A DNA stretch of 64,000 nucleotides from the NCBI RefSeq assembly GCF_045055655.1, contig NZ_JBANFI010000005.1, forward strand, positions 62,001 through 126,000. The letters are read 5' to 3'. The notes beneath the pieces were generated by a model. That model did no database searches and was not told the origin of the DNA. It saw only the letters and a program-made list of their open reading frames with translations. Shown here piece by piece: positions 32,777 through 41,845 of this stretch (within the stretch, counting starts at the first letter, position 1; the number at the start of each line of letters is the position of its first letter). A program made the translations under genes and the position numbers. The DNA is from Marinospirillum alkalitolerans. GTDB taxonomy: Bacteria > Pseudomonadota > Gammaproteobacteria > Pseudomonadales > Halomonadaceae.

Positions 32777-34255
32777 ATGTTTGAAGCCGCAGAATTAAGC
32801 CGTACCCTCGATAAAAAGCTCTATAAAACAGAACTTGAAGGCTTGCGTGCCGAGCTGTTATCCCTCCAGCAAGAACTGTTGCACTGTGATTTCTCTGTTT
32901 TACTGCTGATTTCTGGTGTGGATGGCGCTGGCAAGGGCGAAATGGTCAATCTGCTTCATGAATGGATGGACCCTCGCCATCTGGAAACCTCCGCTTTTGA
33001 TCAGCCCACCGATGAAGAAAAAGAGCGCCCGCACTTTTGGCGTTATTGGCGTGCGCTGCCAGCCAAGGGCAAGATCGGTATCCATTTTAGCTCTTGGTAT
33101 AGCGATGCGATCAGTGATCTTGTTGCCGAACGCATCAGTGTGGCTGAGCATGAAGCCTACCTGAATCGCGTGAATATTCTCGAAAAAATGCTGGTTGATG
33201 ATGGCACTTTGATCATTAAGGTGTGGCTGCATCTAGGGAAGGCCCAGTATAAAGAACGCATCAAAGGCTTAGCGGCCAATCCGCAGACGGCTTGGCGGGT
33301 CACGCAGAAGAATCTGGATAATATCAAGGTCTATGATCGTTTCCGTGATGTGGCTGAGGCGACCTTGCAAATGACCAGTACAGGTCAGGCGCCTTGGATG
33401 ATTGTGGAAGGGTTGGACCCAGCCTATCGCAGTCTGACTGTGGGGCGCTTATTGCGCGATATGATTCGTCGCCGTATTGATACTGATCCCAAGTTTTTAA
33501 TCTCTCCCTCTGTGGATTGGAGCCAGCAGCGGCATGATCACACCACCTTGCTGGATTTTGTTGATCTTTCCAAAAATCTGAAGAAAAAAGAATATCAGCA
33601 GCAACTGGCGGAATATCAAGCCAAGCTGAATGAGCTGGCACGTCGGGCGCATAAAAAGAAAATCAGCACCGTCATGGCCTTGGAAGGCTGGGATGCGGCG
33701 GGCAAGGGCGGCATGATTCGGCGGATGATTGCACCCTTGGATGCGCGCCATTATCGCGTCATTCCGATTGCGGCCCCCACGGATGAAGAGAACGCCCGTC
33801 ATTATCTGTGGCGCTTTTGGCGGCATTTGCAACGAGCAGGCCATATGACCATTTTTGATCGCACCTGGTATGGTCGTGTACTGGTGGAGCGGGTTGAAGG
33901 CTATGCGCGTGAGGATGAATGGATACGGGCTTATCAGGAGATCAACGAGTTTGAAGAAGAGCTGACCGAGCATGGTATTCTGTTGCTCAAATACTGGATA
34001 CATATTGATCAGGATGAGCAGCTAGCCCGTTTTAAAGCGCGTGAACAAATCAGCTATAAGCAGCATAAAATCACTGAAGAAGACTATCGTAACCGTGAGC
34101 GCTGGGATGACTATGCCTGGGCTGTATCGGATATGATCGAGCGCACCAGTACCCAGCGCGCCCCCTGGTTTATTATCGAGGGCAATGATAAGCGCTATGC
34201 GCGTGTACAGGCTTTAAAGCTGCTGTGTGAGCGTTTGGAGCAGATGCTAGGCTAG
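32777..34255 (+). CDS. pap: Polyphosphate:AMP phosphotransferase (class II PPK2, two domains)
   Basis: Transfers phosphate from polyphosphate to AMP, making ADP. It has 492 residues and two fused PPK2 domains. The first has Walker A SGVDGAGKGE and a lid region; the second, usually the more active, has LEGWDAAGKGG, the DRTWYGRVLVERVEG motif and the Walker B-like ILLLKYWIHI. AAGAGGAAG six bases before ATG 32777 fixes the start. A terminator follows its stop. It fits use of polyphosphate as an energy store. Confidence 0.93.
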   Translation: MFEAAELSRTLDKKLYKTELEGLRAELLSLQQELLHCDFSVLLLISGVDGAGKGEMVNLLHEWMDPRHLETSAFDQPTDEEKERPHFWRYWRALPAKGKIGIHFSSWYSDAISDLVAERISVAEHEAYLNRVNILEKMLVDDGTLIIKVWLHLGKAQYKERIKGLAANPQTAWRVTQKNLDNIKVYDRFRDVAEATLQMTSTGQAPWMIVEGLDPAYRSLTVGRLLRDMIRRRIDTDPKFLISPSVDWSQQRHDHTTLLDFVDLSKNLKKKEYQQQLAEYQAKLNELARRAHKKKISTVMALEGWDAAGKGGMIRRMIAPLDARHYRVIPIAAPTDEENARHYLWRFWRHLQRAGHMTIFDRTWYGRVLVERVEGYAREDEWIRAYQEINEFEEELTEHGILLLKYWIHIDQDEQLARFKAREQISYKQHKITEEDYRNRERWDDYAWAVSDMIERTSTQRAPWFIIEGNDKRYARVQALKLLCERLEQMLG

Positions 34256-34295
34256 CCCTTCTTCTCTCACCTGTTGATGCAGCATGACGAGAAAG

Positions 34296-34331
34296 AAGCT
34301 GAGCTTGTTTTTCAGGCTCAGCTTTTCAGTT
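34296..34331 (+). terminator. Terminator after pap
   Basis: Nine-base stem AAGCTGAGC/GCTCAGCTT (34296-34304, 34316-34324) with T-rich flank. It contains the region of an alternative early ATG (34284) for the next gene, which argues against that start. Confidence 0.8.
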
Positions 34332-34349
34332 TATCCAGAAGGCAGAATC

Positions 34350-35126
34350 ATGCAGTGGATCGGTGCGCTAGGCCGCCTTACCCTTGGTTTCCCGCTTTAT
34401 CTTTATGCGCTCACCCTGTTTACGCTGCGGGCCTTATCGCCTTGGCAGGCAGGGCGCTTGCGTTTTAATCTGGCCAGCTATCGCACGCTGCTTGGACAGC
34501 TGATTTTCACCGGTATTGATGCCCTGCCTGTTTTAAGCCTGTTGGCTTTAGGGGTCGGGATGGCGGTGACCCTGCCGCTGGTGTTGGCCCTGCAGTCTTT
34601 AATGGACCCAGCCGAGATTATTGCCTTATTGATCCGCGTGGTGGTTTATGAACTGGCGACCCTGTTGACCGCCGTGATTCTGCTGGTACGCACGGCTTCG
34701 GCAATAGTGGTGGATCTGGGTGGAATGAAGCTGCATCGTGAGCTGGAGGGCTTAGAAATGCTGGGCGTGCGGACGCACACTATTTTTCTGGCACCCAGAA
34801 TACTGGGCGTTGGGCTGGCGCAGATGCTGCTGGCGATCTATTGCGCCGCACTGGCTTTGGTCAGTGGTATTTTGTTGTTGGCACTGGTCGAGCATCCGGG
34901 TTATCTGCTGTTTCTTGAGGATATCGCGCGTGCTTTTCAGCCTTTGGCGCTGCTGTTTTTTTTGACCAAAAATCTGGGCTTTGGTCTGCTGATGGCCAGT
35001 ATTGCCTGCTATCATGCGCTGCAAGTCGAGCGCTCACCGACTGAGCTGCCTCAACAAACCCAGCGGGCACTGATTTATGCCTTAAGCTGGATTTTTGTCT
35101 TCAATGGTGTCATGGCTCTCTTCTAG
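34350..35126 (+). CDS. MlaE-family ABC permease of an MCE lipid transporter
   Basis: Inner-membrane permease of about 258 residues with five to six hydrophobic segments. The MlaE signature region is visible: AIVVDLGGMKLHRELEGLEM, with LG and glutamate as in the coupling helix that contacts the ATPase, then LGVRTHTIFLAPRIL. AAGGCAG before ATG 34350 supports this start. The TAG stop is followed at once by the ATPase-like gene, sharing one base. The gene order permease–ATPase–MCE–lipoprotein matches the PA3211-PA3214-type MCE systems of Pseudomonas as I recall them. Confidence 0.85.
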   Translation: MQWIGALGRLTLGFPLYLYALTLFTLRALSPWQAGRLRFNLASYRTLLGQLIFTGIDALPVLSLLALGVGMAVTLPLVLALQSLMDPAEIIALLIRVVVYELATLLTAVILLVRTASAIVVDLGGMKLHRELEGLEMLGVRTHTIFLAPRILGVGLAQMLLAIYCAALALVSGILLLALVEHPGYLLFLEDIARAFQPLALLFFLTKNLGFGLLMASIACYHALQVERSPTELPQQTQRALIYALSWIFVFNGVMALF

Positions 35127-35914
35127 TGGATCATCAACAACAAGTTCGACAGCGCGCCACGCTAGCCGCGACAGAAAACCTGCTCAGCATTGAGCAGATG
35201 CAACCTGAGGGTGTGATCGCCAGTGCTCTGCAGGGTCAGCTGGCGGCACAGGGGATGAGCTTTGTGCTGGGGCCGCAGGCCAGCTGGCGACGCTTGTATC
35301 TACTCAGTCTGGCCGGTATTGCGCCTTTGGCGGCGGGTCGTGTTCTTTATCAAGGACGAGATCTCACCCAGTGGGAGGCAACGGCTCAGGAAGAATTACG
35401 TCAGCAACTGGTGTGTGTGATGCAGCCGATGGCGCTGCTCTCAGTGCGCAATGCTCGCGATAATCTGCTGCTTCCTGCCTTGTATCATGGGCAGCCTGAG
35501 CGTCTGGCGCGCGCACGGATGGAGCAGGCCTTGGCTGAGATCCAGTTTGCGGGAGATCTCACCCAGTTACCCGCTTTTTTATCGCCCTTAGAGCGGGTGC
35601 AGCTGGCTTTAGTGAGAGCGCGTCTTTTGCAGCCTAAGATTTTTTTGATCGAAGACCCTTGGCTGGGTTTGGACTGGCCTGATTGTGCCAGTATCGAAGC
35701 GGCGCTGCGTCTTTGGAGTCAGGATAGTTATCTGCTGATCAGTGGTCAGGCGCTGGACTTTGCGGCCCAGCATGCCGAGGCGTTTTTTTATGTCAGTGCT
35801 GAGCATCAGGCTATTTATGGCAGCTGGTCCGCCTTGTTAGCGAGTGACAGCGTCTCAGTGCGTCAGTATTGTCACGCATATCGAAGCGGACATCCGCCAG
35901 CACAGAGGGAGTGA
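35126..35914 (+). CDS. Degenerate ABC ATPase subunit of the MCE transporter
   Basis: Protein of 262 residues in the MlaF position, starting with GTG 35126. The ABC-ATPase outline is kept: a Q-loop-like CVMQPMALLSVRNARDNLLLP, a signature region and a D-loop-like GLDWPD. The catalytic motifs are not kept. Walker A reads GPQASWRR (no Lys/Ser-Thr), the signature LSGGQ is LSPLE, Walker B ends IEDP instead of DEP, and the switch histidine is replaced in LLISGQ. ATP hydrolysis is unlikely. The frame is intact and tightly coupled to both neighbours, so it is probably expressed as a structural or regulatory subunit. Confidence 0.8.
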   Translation: MDHQQQVRQRATLAATENLLSIEQMQPEGVIASALQGQLAAQGMSFVLGPQASWRRLYLLSLAGIAPLAAGRVLYQGRDLTQWEATAQEELRQQLVCVMQPMALLSVRNARDNLLLPALYHGQPERLARARMEQALAEIQFAGDLTQLPAFLSPLERVQLALVRARLLQPKIFLIEDPWLGLDWPDCASIEAALRLWSQDSYLLISGQALDFAAQHAEAFFYVSAEHQAIYGSWSALLASDSVSVRQYCHAYRSGHPPAQRE

Positions 35915-35922
35915 ACTCATCT

Positions 35923-36963
35923 ATGCCTAAGTCTTCAGGCCAGCGGGCGCGAGGCCACTATATCCATCAACTGAGCTATTCCGCGCAGGAAAAGCTGGTG
36001 GGCGTGTTTGTGCTGGGTGGGCTGGGTCTGATTGTGCTGTTGTTGATCCTCAGTCGCCAGCAGTGGGGCCTGTTTGAATCTCCGTTGCGCATTCAGTTGC
36101 AAGTGATGAGTGCGGAAGGTCTGGCGCGTGATACACCGGTGCGTATTTCTGGCATACAAGTTGGACGGATCGAAAGCATTGAGCTGAATGATCAGCATCA
36201 GCTGGTGCTGACGGCGCGGATTCAGGAGCAGTATCGCCGTCTTGTGCGGGCAGATTCTCAGGTCAGCCTGGGAAAGCTGTCTTTACTTGGGCGCTCAAGT
36301 ATTGAGATCACGCCGGGTTCCTTGGATCAGCCTGAGCTGCCGGAGGGCACGCTGTTGCTGGTTGCGCCTAATGCCTCGATTGATGAGCTATTGAGTCAGG
36401 TTGAGCCTGTGCTGCATGCGATGGAGGTGACCATCCAGAATCTTGCACGCATCACCAGTGCGATTGAGCCGCAGCACCTCAGCCAGACTCTGGAGCAGGT
36501 GGAACTGATCAGTCGTGATGTGCGTCAGATCACTCAAGGCATTGCAGCGGGTGAAGGCCTGGTCGGTCAGCTGCTCCAGAGTCAGGAGCTTCAGCAGGGG
36601 GTTGAGCGGAGTCTGGAGCAGCTGGAAGCCAGCCTCGCCAGTGTCGAGCAGCGCTTAGAAGAGGCCGAGCCTTTACTGGCCTCTATGACGCGGCTGGCCG
36701 TTCAGAGCGAGTCGCTGTTGCCTAGCCTGCCCCCTCTGGTGGATGAATCTCAGCGGCTGGTGGAGCAGGTGAATCAGACGTTGAGTATCGTGAATCAACA
36801 GATGGATCGCCTGCCCTTGTGGGCGGATCAAATTCAAGTGCTGATGCAAGAAAGCGAGCAGCTCTTAGAGGCACTGAACCACACCTGGCCTCTGTCGCGC
36901 CATCAGCCCAGCAGAAGGCCGCCCGCCTCCCAGCGCCCAATAGAGGTACAGCCCTATGATTAG
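35923..36963 (+). CDS. MCE-domain (MlaD-like) membrane-anchored lipid-binding protein
   Basis: Protein of 346 residues from ATG 35923, with GAGGGAGT upstream. One membrane helix (about 27-45, VGVFVLGGLGLIVLLLILS) anchors a periplasmic MCE domain (about 53-130) with the family pattern SAEGLARDTPVRISGIQVGRI and LGKLSLLGRSSIEI. After that comes about 200 residues of predicted coiled coil rich in Gln, Leu and Glu, longer than in MlaD and able to form a periplasmic needle or tunnel. A Pro/Arg-rich tail ends the protein. Its end overlaps the lipoprotein gene by eight bases. Confidence 0.9.
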   Translation: MPKSSGQRARGHYIHQLSYSAQEKLVGVFVLGGLGLIVLLLILSRQQWGLFESPLRIQLQVMSAEGLARDTPVRISGIQVGRIESIELNDQHQLVLTARIQEQYRRLVRADSQVSLGKLSLLGRSSIEITPGSLDQPELPEGTLLLVAPNASIDELLSQVEPVLHAMEVTIQNLARITSAIEPQHLSQTLEQVELISRDVRQITQGIAAGEGLVGQLLQSQELQQGVERSLEQLEASLASVEQRLEEAEPLLASMTRLAVQSESLLPSLPPLVDESQRLVEQVNQTLSIVNQQMDRLPLWADQIQVLMQESEQLLEALNHTWPLSRHQPSRRPPASQRPIEVQPYD

Positions 36964-37855
36964 CCGCAGCCTGATCTGGGCGCTGCTTGTGCTCAGTAGT
37001 GTGTTGGTGGGTTGCGCGCAGCAGACACCGAGCCAGCCGTTGCCTGCCAGTGTGCAGCAGGCGCACCGTTGGAGCCAACTTGCTGAAGAGGCTCAGGATG
37101 AAGGGCGCTTGTCTTTGGCGGTCAGCTATTGGCAGCGTGCGCAAGAGGCCTATCAGCAGAGTGATCATTGGCGAGGCCAGCTGCAGGCCCGCGCCGCCCG
37201 TATTGAGCTGGCCCTGCGTTTGGGTGCGGATACCGAGGCGGCCAGCTTATTGGCCGCGCAAGAAAGGCATCTGGCATGGTTGCAAGCCAGCCCTGAAGCG
37301 CTGGAGCAGGAGTTGCAAGTATTTCGTCTGCAAAAAGATTATCTGGCTGCGCTGAACGCACGCCAGCAGGGTGATCTCCCAACCGCACGCCAATACACCG
37401 CTCGTCTCCTTGCTCAGTCGCTGCCGCCGAGCTTGTTCTTGGCTGTTGGGGTGCTCTCGATTGAGCTGGCGCAGGCCGATCAGGACCCTGACTGGGCAGA
37501 GGCTCTCGTGGAGCTGCAACACTGGTTGGCCCAGGCTGAGATCTCGCCGCGTTTGCGCGATCACTATGCTTATCGGCTCCAGCGTTTTGAGGCTGCGCAA
37601 CAGATGTCCCAGGCACCTGAGGCCGCACAGGCGCAGCTGTATGCCGTGGCTGAATTTTATCGCACTCAGGGCGCATGGAGTGCGCTGGCCGCCACCTTGA
37701 CCGATCTAGGTGATCACTATCAGCAGCAAGGCCATCTTGATCAGGCGGTCTTTTACTGGCAGCGGGCCTATACTCTGCGTCTTGCTCAAGGCGAGCAATG
37801 GGCGATGCGGGCCCTAGAGCAACGTCTTGATCTGTCTTCTGTTGCTCGCTATTGA
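36956..37855 (+). CDS. TPR-like lipoprotein of the MCE operon
   Basis: Lipoprotein of 299 residues with lipobox LVGC (Cys20). The mature part is almost all alpha-helical and Ala/Gln/Leu rich, with repeated WSQLAEEAQDEGRLSLAVSYWQRAQ-like helix pairs of tetratricopeptide type near both ends (the second near DLGDHYQQQGHLDQAVFYWQ). In related operons this slot holds an ABC auxiliary lipoprotein that reaches the outer membrane; the TPR content here differs from PqiC/MlaC-type partners. The start overlaps the MCE gene by eight bases. Confidence 0.8.
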   Translation: MISRSLIWALLVLSSVLVGCAQQTPSQPLPASVQQAHRWSQLAEEAQDEGRLSLAVSYWQRAQEAYQQSDHWRGQLQARAARIELALRLGADTEAASLLAAQERHLAWLQASPEALEQELQVFRLQKDYLAALNARQQGDLPTARQYTARLLAQSLPPSLFLAVGVLSIELAQADQDPDWAEALVELQHWLAQAEISPRLRDHYAYRLQRFEAAQQMSQAPEAAQAQLYAVAEFYRTQGAWSALAATLTDLGDHYQQQGHLDQAVFYWQRAYTLRLAQGEQWAMRALEQRLDLSSVARY

Positions 37856-37900
37856 CCAGCGCGCCCTAGCCTTGTCCCTGACCATCCAGAGAGTCTTGTG

Positions 37901-38827
37901 ATGCCCGAACTTTCTTTACTCACCAGCCAGTTGACCCTCTCCGATACCATGATGCGCCATCTGTTCAGCAGTGGCGTGCTGATAGTGGCGATTTTGATTC
38001 TGCGCCGCATCAGTGCCGGTTTGATCCGCAAAAATATCCCGCTGGCTGAATTGCGTCATAAATGGCTGGTGTATTCACGCAATGGCCTGCTGCTGATCTT
38101 GCTACTGGGTTTATTGATGATCTGGGGGCAGGAGCTACGCGCTTTGGCGCTTTCGGTGGTCGCGATTGCCGCCGCGATTGTGATTGCCACCAAAGAGCTG
38201 ATCTTATGTCTGACGGGTGGCTTGCTGAAAGCTAGTTCCGGTGCCTTTGCGATCGGGGATCGTATCCAGATCAAGGATTTTCGTGGTGATGTGATCGATC
38301 AGAATCTCTTTGTCACCCAGCTATTAGAGGTCGGCCCCGGCAAGCTGACCCATCAGCGTACTGGGCGGCTTTTGGTGCTGCCAAATGCCTTGTTCCTTTC
38401 AGAGCCAGTGATCAACGAGAGCCTGACGCAGCGCTACGCCCTGCATGTGATGACGGTGCCTTTTTTGCGTAAAGATCCGTGGATGCAAGCAGAGCAGGCT
38501 TTTTTGCAGGCGGCACAAGAGCAGGTGGCGCCCTACCTGAGCGCGGCGCGTCAGCAGATGGAGCGCATGTCCGTCCACCGTGGGCTGGATGCCCCCAGTG
38601 TGGAGCCGCGTGTGACCCTGCATTTTCCTGAAGCGGATAAGGTGATGCTGGTGATCCGCTTGCCCGTGCCTCTGGCGCAGCGCAGTGCCATCGAACAGGC
38701 CATCTTGCATCAGGTCTTTGCCCAGCTGGGCGAGAGCGCTCAAGCGGCCAGTGAAGTTCAAGCCCCTGTTGTCGAGCAGGGTGCCGAGCAGGATGCCGAG
38801 CCCTTGCCAAGCCGCCCTAGCCCTTAG
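37901..38827 (+). CDS. MscS-family mechanosensitive channel-like protein
   Basis: Protein of about 308 residues with two to three membrane segments near the N-terminus and an MscS-type core: IAAAIVIATKELILCLTGGL in the pore-lining position, then the beta domain GAFAIGDRIQIKDFRGDV and TGRLLVLPNALFLSEPVIN. The family opens under membrane tension to protect from osmotic downshock. GTG 37898 directly precedes ATG 37901; both are possible after AGAGAG. It follows the MCE operon by about 45 bases and may be cotranscribed. Confidence 0.86.
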   Translation: MPELSLLTSQLTLSDTMMRHLFSSGVLIVAILILRRISAGLIRKNIPLAELRHKWLVYSRNGLLLILLLGLLMIWGQELRALALSVVAIAAAIVIATKELILCLTGGLLKASSGAFAIGDRIQIKDFRGDVIDQNLFVTQLLEVGPGKLTHQRTGRLLVLPNALFLSEPVINESLTQRYALHVMTVPFLRKDPWMQAEQAFLQAAQEQVAPYLSAARQQMERMSVHRGLDAPSVEPRVTLHFPEADKVMLVIRLPVPLAQRSAIEQAILHQVFAQLGESAQAASEVQAPVVEQGAEQDAEPLPSRPSP

Positions 38828-38857
38828 TCGATAAAACCCAGCAGGGGCCAAGAGGCG

Positions 38858-40351
38858 CTAGCGCGATGCGCGCAGACGGCTGGGGGCTTCAACCTGCGTG
38901 GCCAACAGACGTGGCACCCAAGCTTGTACTGGCGCAGAGCGCTGCCAGGTCCAGAGGCGTTCGCGTGCGGCGCGGCCACTGGCTTGAGAGTCGATGATGG
39001 GTTCAGGGTAGTCAAGCTTGGGGTAAAACTGCTTTTCTAAAGGTGTAAGCTGCCAGGGTTGATGCAAAAGAGGCCAAGGCAGAGGGCTTAATTCTGGCAC
39101 CCATTGTTGAATAAAAGCGGCCTGCGCCTCCTTGTGTCGCGGCTGCTCCACCGGATTGTAAATCCGCAGGGTATTAAAACCAGTCAGCCCAACTTGCATC
39201 TGGATTTGCGGGTAGTGAATCCCTGGCTCAAAATCAAGAAACAGGCGTGCCAGATGCAGCGCCACTGTGCGCCAATCCAGCTCCAGATGATGACAGGCAA
39301 AGCTGACCAGCAGGGCGCGGAGGCGAAAGCTCACAAACCCAGTCTGAATCAACGCGCGCATCCCCGCATCTACTAACGGAAAGCCGGTCTGCCCAGTCGA
39401 CCAGGCTTGCCAGCGTCGGTCTTGCTCGCTGGGGTCCAGCTCAGCTTGGCGGGCCTGCCACAGCGCACCCACGGCAGGGTTCAAGGCTTCCTGCTCAATA
39501 CGCCAATCCGATTCAAACTTCTGCATAAAATGCCCTTGCCACGCCAGACGAGTATAGAAGCGGCTTTGCGGGCGCGAGGGGGCTTGTGCCGTCAGCTGTT
39601 GTATGACTTGACGCACGCTGAGGTTGCCATAGGCCAGATAAGCCGACAGACGCGAGGTCGAGCGGCTTTCTTGATTGGATGAACCGATATGCTGGCGATA
39701 AAAGGGCAATGCCTCGTTCAGAAAGTGCCTCAGATGTGCCTGTGCTCTCTGGCTGCCCCCCATCTGCTGGTCTGCCACTGGTGTGAGCCAAGCGCGCGGC
39801 AGGCGTTGGCACTTGAGTGACCAGGCCTGATGCTCTGGCCCAAGTCGCACTGGTGACCAGCTGGCCCAGTTCACGCAGGACTGTGGCGCGCTCCAAAAGG
39901 CCTTGGCTTGACGTCGCCACTGTTGACGCCCCTTGGGGCCACGCTGCACCGGATGCTGAGCCAACTCCTGCCAGTCCACTCCCTGTTGGCGACACCAGAG
40001 CGCGAGCTGTTGATCACGTGCAAAGCTGGCCGCCAGCCCTGTTTCCTGATGGCTGAAGAGGGTCACCAGAGTGAAATCCTCGCGCAGCTGCTGCAACAGG
40101 GGCTGGATTTCGCTCCAAAAGACCAGAAGCTGTATTGCATGTTGTTCGAGCTGCTGGGCAAGATCAGTCAGGCTCTGCACGATAAAACGCGCATGGCGTG
40201 CATCCTGATGCGCCTCTTGCAGCTGTGAAGGCTCAAAAGTATAAAAGATCAGTGTTGGCAGGCCAGCTTCAGCCGCTGCCGCGAGAGGGGCATGGTCTTC
40301 AAGGCGCAAATCTCGTTTGAGCCAGACTAGATTGATCTTGGTTTTTGCCAT
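38858..40351 (-). CDS. Cryptochrome/photolyase-family flavoprotein
   Basis: Protein of 497 residues. The N-terminal photolyase domain starts INLVWLKRDLRLEDHAPL. The C-terminal FAD-binding domain has the usual patterns: STSRLSAYLAYGNLS, TGQTGFPLVDAGMRAL, HYPQIQMQVGLTGFNTLRIYN and FIQQWVPEL. The GIHYPQ-QMQ region belongs to a branch of bacterial photolyase/cryptochromes distinct from E. coli PhrB, so light-dependent DNA repair is likely but not certain. ATG 40351 aligns with the family; an in-frame extension to 40474 is rejected. It is divergent from the bkd operon. Confidence 0.85.
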   Translation of the reverse strand: MAKTKINLVWLKRDLRLEDHAPLAAAAEAGLPTLIFYTFEPSQLQEAHQDARHARFIVQSLTDLAQQLEQHAIQLLVFWSEIQPLLQQLREDFTLVTLFSHQETGLAASFARDQQLALWCRQQGVDWQELAQHPVQRGPKGRQQWRRQAKAFWSAPQSCVNWASWSPVRLGPEHQAWSLKCQRLPRAWLTPVADQQMGGSQRAQAHLRHFLNEALPFYRQHIGSSNQESRSTSRLSAYLAYGNLSVRQVIQQLTAQAPSRPQSRFYTRLAWQGHFMQKFESDWRIEQEALNPAVGALWQARQAELDPSEQDRRWQAWSTGQTGFPLVDAGMRALIQTGFVSFRLRALLVSFACHHLELDWRTVALHLARLFLDFEPGIHYPQIQMQVGLTGFNTLRIYNPVEQPRHKEAQAAFIQQWVPELSPLPWPLLHQPWQLTPLEKQFYPKLDYPEPIIDSQASGRAARERLWTWQRSAPVQAWVPRLLATQVEAPSRLRASR

Positions 40352-40648
40352 CTGATGACTGCCAGCAAAAAAAACGAAGAATAACAGTTTAATACCGCTT
40401 TGCAGCATCAGTTTTATTGATCTTGCGGCAGCGCAAAACGAGATTGCCTTACGACTAAGGTCTAAGGTTTTCAAGGGCGCAAGAGTTGCTTTTGTGAAAG
40501 AGATATTGCTAGTCTGCTTGGTATATCAGGTTACTTGAGTGGGATAGAAACGATCTTTCTGTCGCACCAGTAAGAAGCTCAGCTGACACAATCGGCTTGA
40601 GTTGAAGTGGCGTAATAACAACAACAAGTCACCCAAAAGGTACTAGCC

Positions 40649-41845
40649 ATGAATGACCTACGACGCACGGGCGTAGCGCTGTCGCATCAGCCTACCTTCC
40701 TTGACCCTCATGCAAGGCTCATCCCCACCTTCCGCATTTTGCAGCAAGATGGGCAGCTCTATCCTGCGGCAGAGGCTCCGGCCTTATCCAAAGAAACAGC
40801 GCTGAAAATCCACGATACCTTCTTATTTGTGCGCGCACTTGATGAGCGCATGTTGGCTTCTCAACGCCAGGGGCGGATCAGTTTTTATATGACCCAAACC
40901 GGTGAAGAAGCCGCCGATACCTGTAGTGCCGCTGCACTGGATGCTGAGGATGTGATTTTTGCTCAGTATCGCGAGCAGGGTGCATTGGCTTGGCGAGGTT
41001 TTGGTGTGGATCAATTTATGAATCAGATCTTTGCCAATGATCTTGATCTGGGCAAAGGGCGGCAGATGCCGATTCACTATGGTTCACGCGAGCTGAACTA
41101 TGTCACGATTTCTTCACCGCTGGCGACACAAATTCCGCAGGCCGCTGGCTATGCCTATGGGCTGAAGCAGGCAGGCAAACGTCAGTGTGTGATCTGCTAC
41201 TTTGGCGAGGGCGCGGCTTCAGAAGGGGATTTCCATGCTGGCTTGAATATGGCGGCGGTGCTGCAGGCTCCGGTGATCTTCTTCTGTCGCAATAATGGCT
41301 ATGCCATTTCAACGCCGGTGCACGAGCAGATGGCGGGTGATGGGATCGCCAGTCGCGGTGCAGGCTATGGTATTCCGACCCTGCGTGTGGATGGTAATGA
41401 TGCTCTCGCCGTCTATGAAGCAACCCGCTTGGCGCGGCAGATCGCTGTTGAAGAACAGCGCCCAGTGTTAATTGAGGCCATGACCTATCGCCTAGGTGCC
41501 CATTCCAGCTCTGATGATCCCAGCGGTTATCGCGAGCGTGAAGAAGAGGATCAATGGCGCGAGCAGGACCCAGTGCAGCGTTTTTATCGTTGGCTGGTGC
41601 GTCAAGGCTGGTGGAGCGAAGAGCAGGATCAGGCGCGGCAGCAAGAGCATCGTGCGGCCATTATGGCGGCGATGAAAAAAGCAGAAAAGCGCCCCACTCC
41701 GCCCTTGGAAGAGCTTTTTAACGATGTTTATGCGCAGCTGCCTTGGCATTTACAAGAGCAGCAGGCCCAGGCGCGGGCGCATATTTTGCGTCATCCCGAA
41801 GCCTATCCAGCAACGGCTGCGCGTGTGCAGGAGGCCTGCCTATGA
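40649..41845 (+). CDS. bkdA1: 2-oxoisovalerate dehydrogenase E1 alpha subunit
   Basis: Thiamine-diphosphate subunit of the branched-chain 2-oxoacid dehydrogenase, which decarboxylates the keto acids of Val, Leu and Ile. It has 398 residues. The TPP fold shows GEGAASEGDFHAGLNMAAV followed by FFCRNNGYAIS, and the phosphorylation-loop region YRLGAHSSSDDPSGYR typical of E1alpha. AAAGG precedes the ATG. Its stop overlaps the E1beta start (ATGA), the first of three coupled genes. Confidence 0.95.
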   Translation: MNDLRRTGVALSHQPTFLDPHARLIPTFRILQQDGQLYPAAEAPALSKETALKIHDTFLFVRALDERMLASQRQGRISFYMTQTGEEAADTCSAAALDAEDVIFAQYREQGALAWRGFGVDQFMNQIFANDLDLGKGRQMPIHYGSRELNYVTISSPLATQIPQAAGYAYGLKQAGKRQCVICYFGEGAASEGDFHAGLNMAAVLQAPVIFFCRNNGYAISTPVHEQMAGDGIASRGAGYGIPTLRVDGNDALAVYEATRLARQIAVEEQRPVLIEAMTYRLGAHSSSDDPSGYREREEEDQWREQDPVQRFYRWLVRQGWWSEEQDQARQQEHRAAIMAAMKKAEKRPTPPLEELFNDVYAQLPWHLQEQQAQARAHILRHPEAYPATAARVQEACL

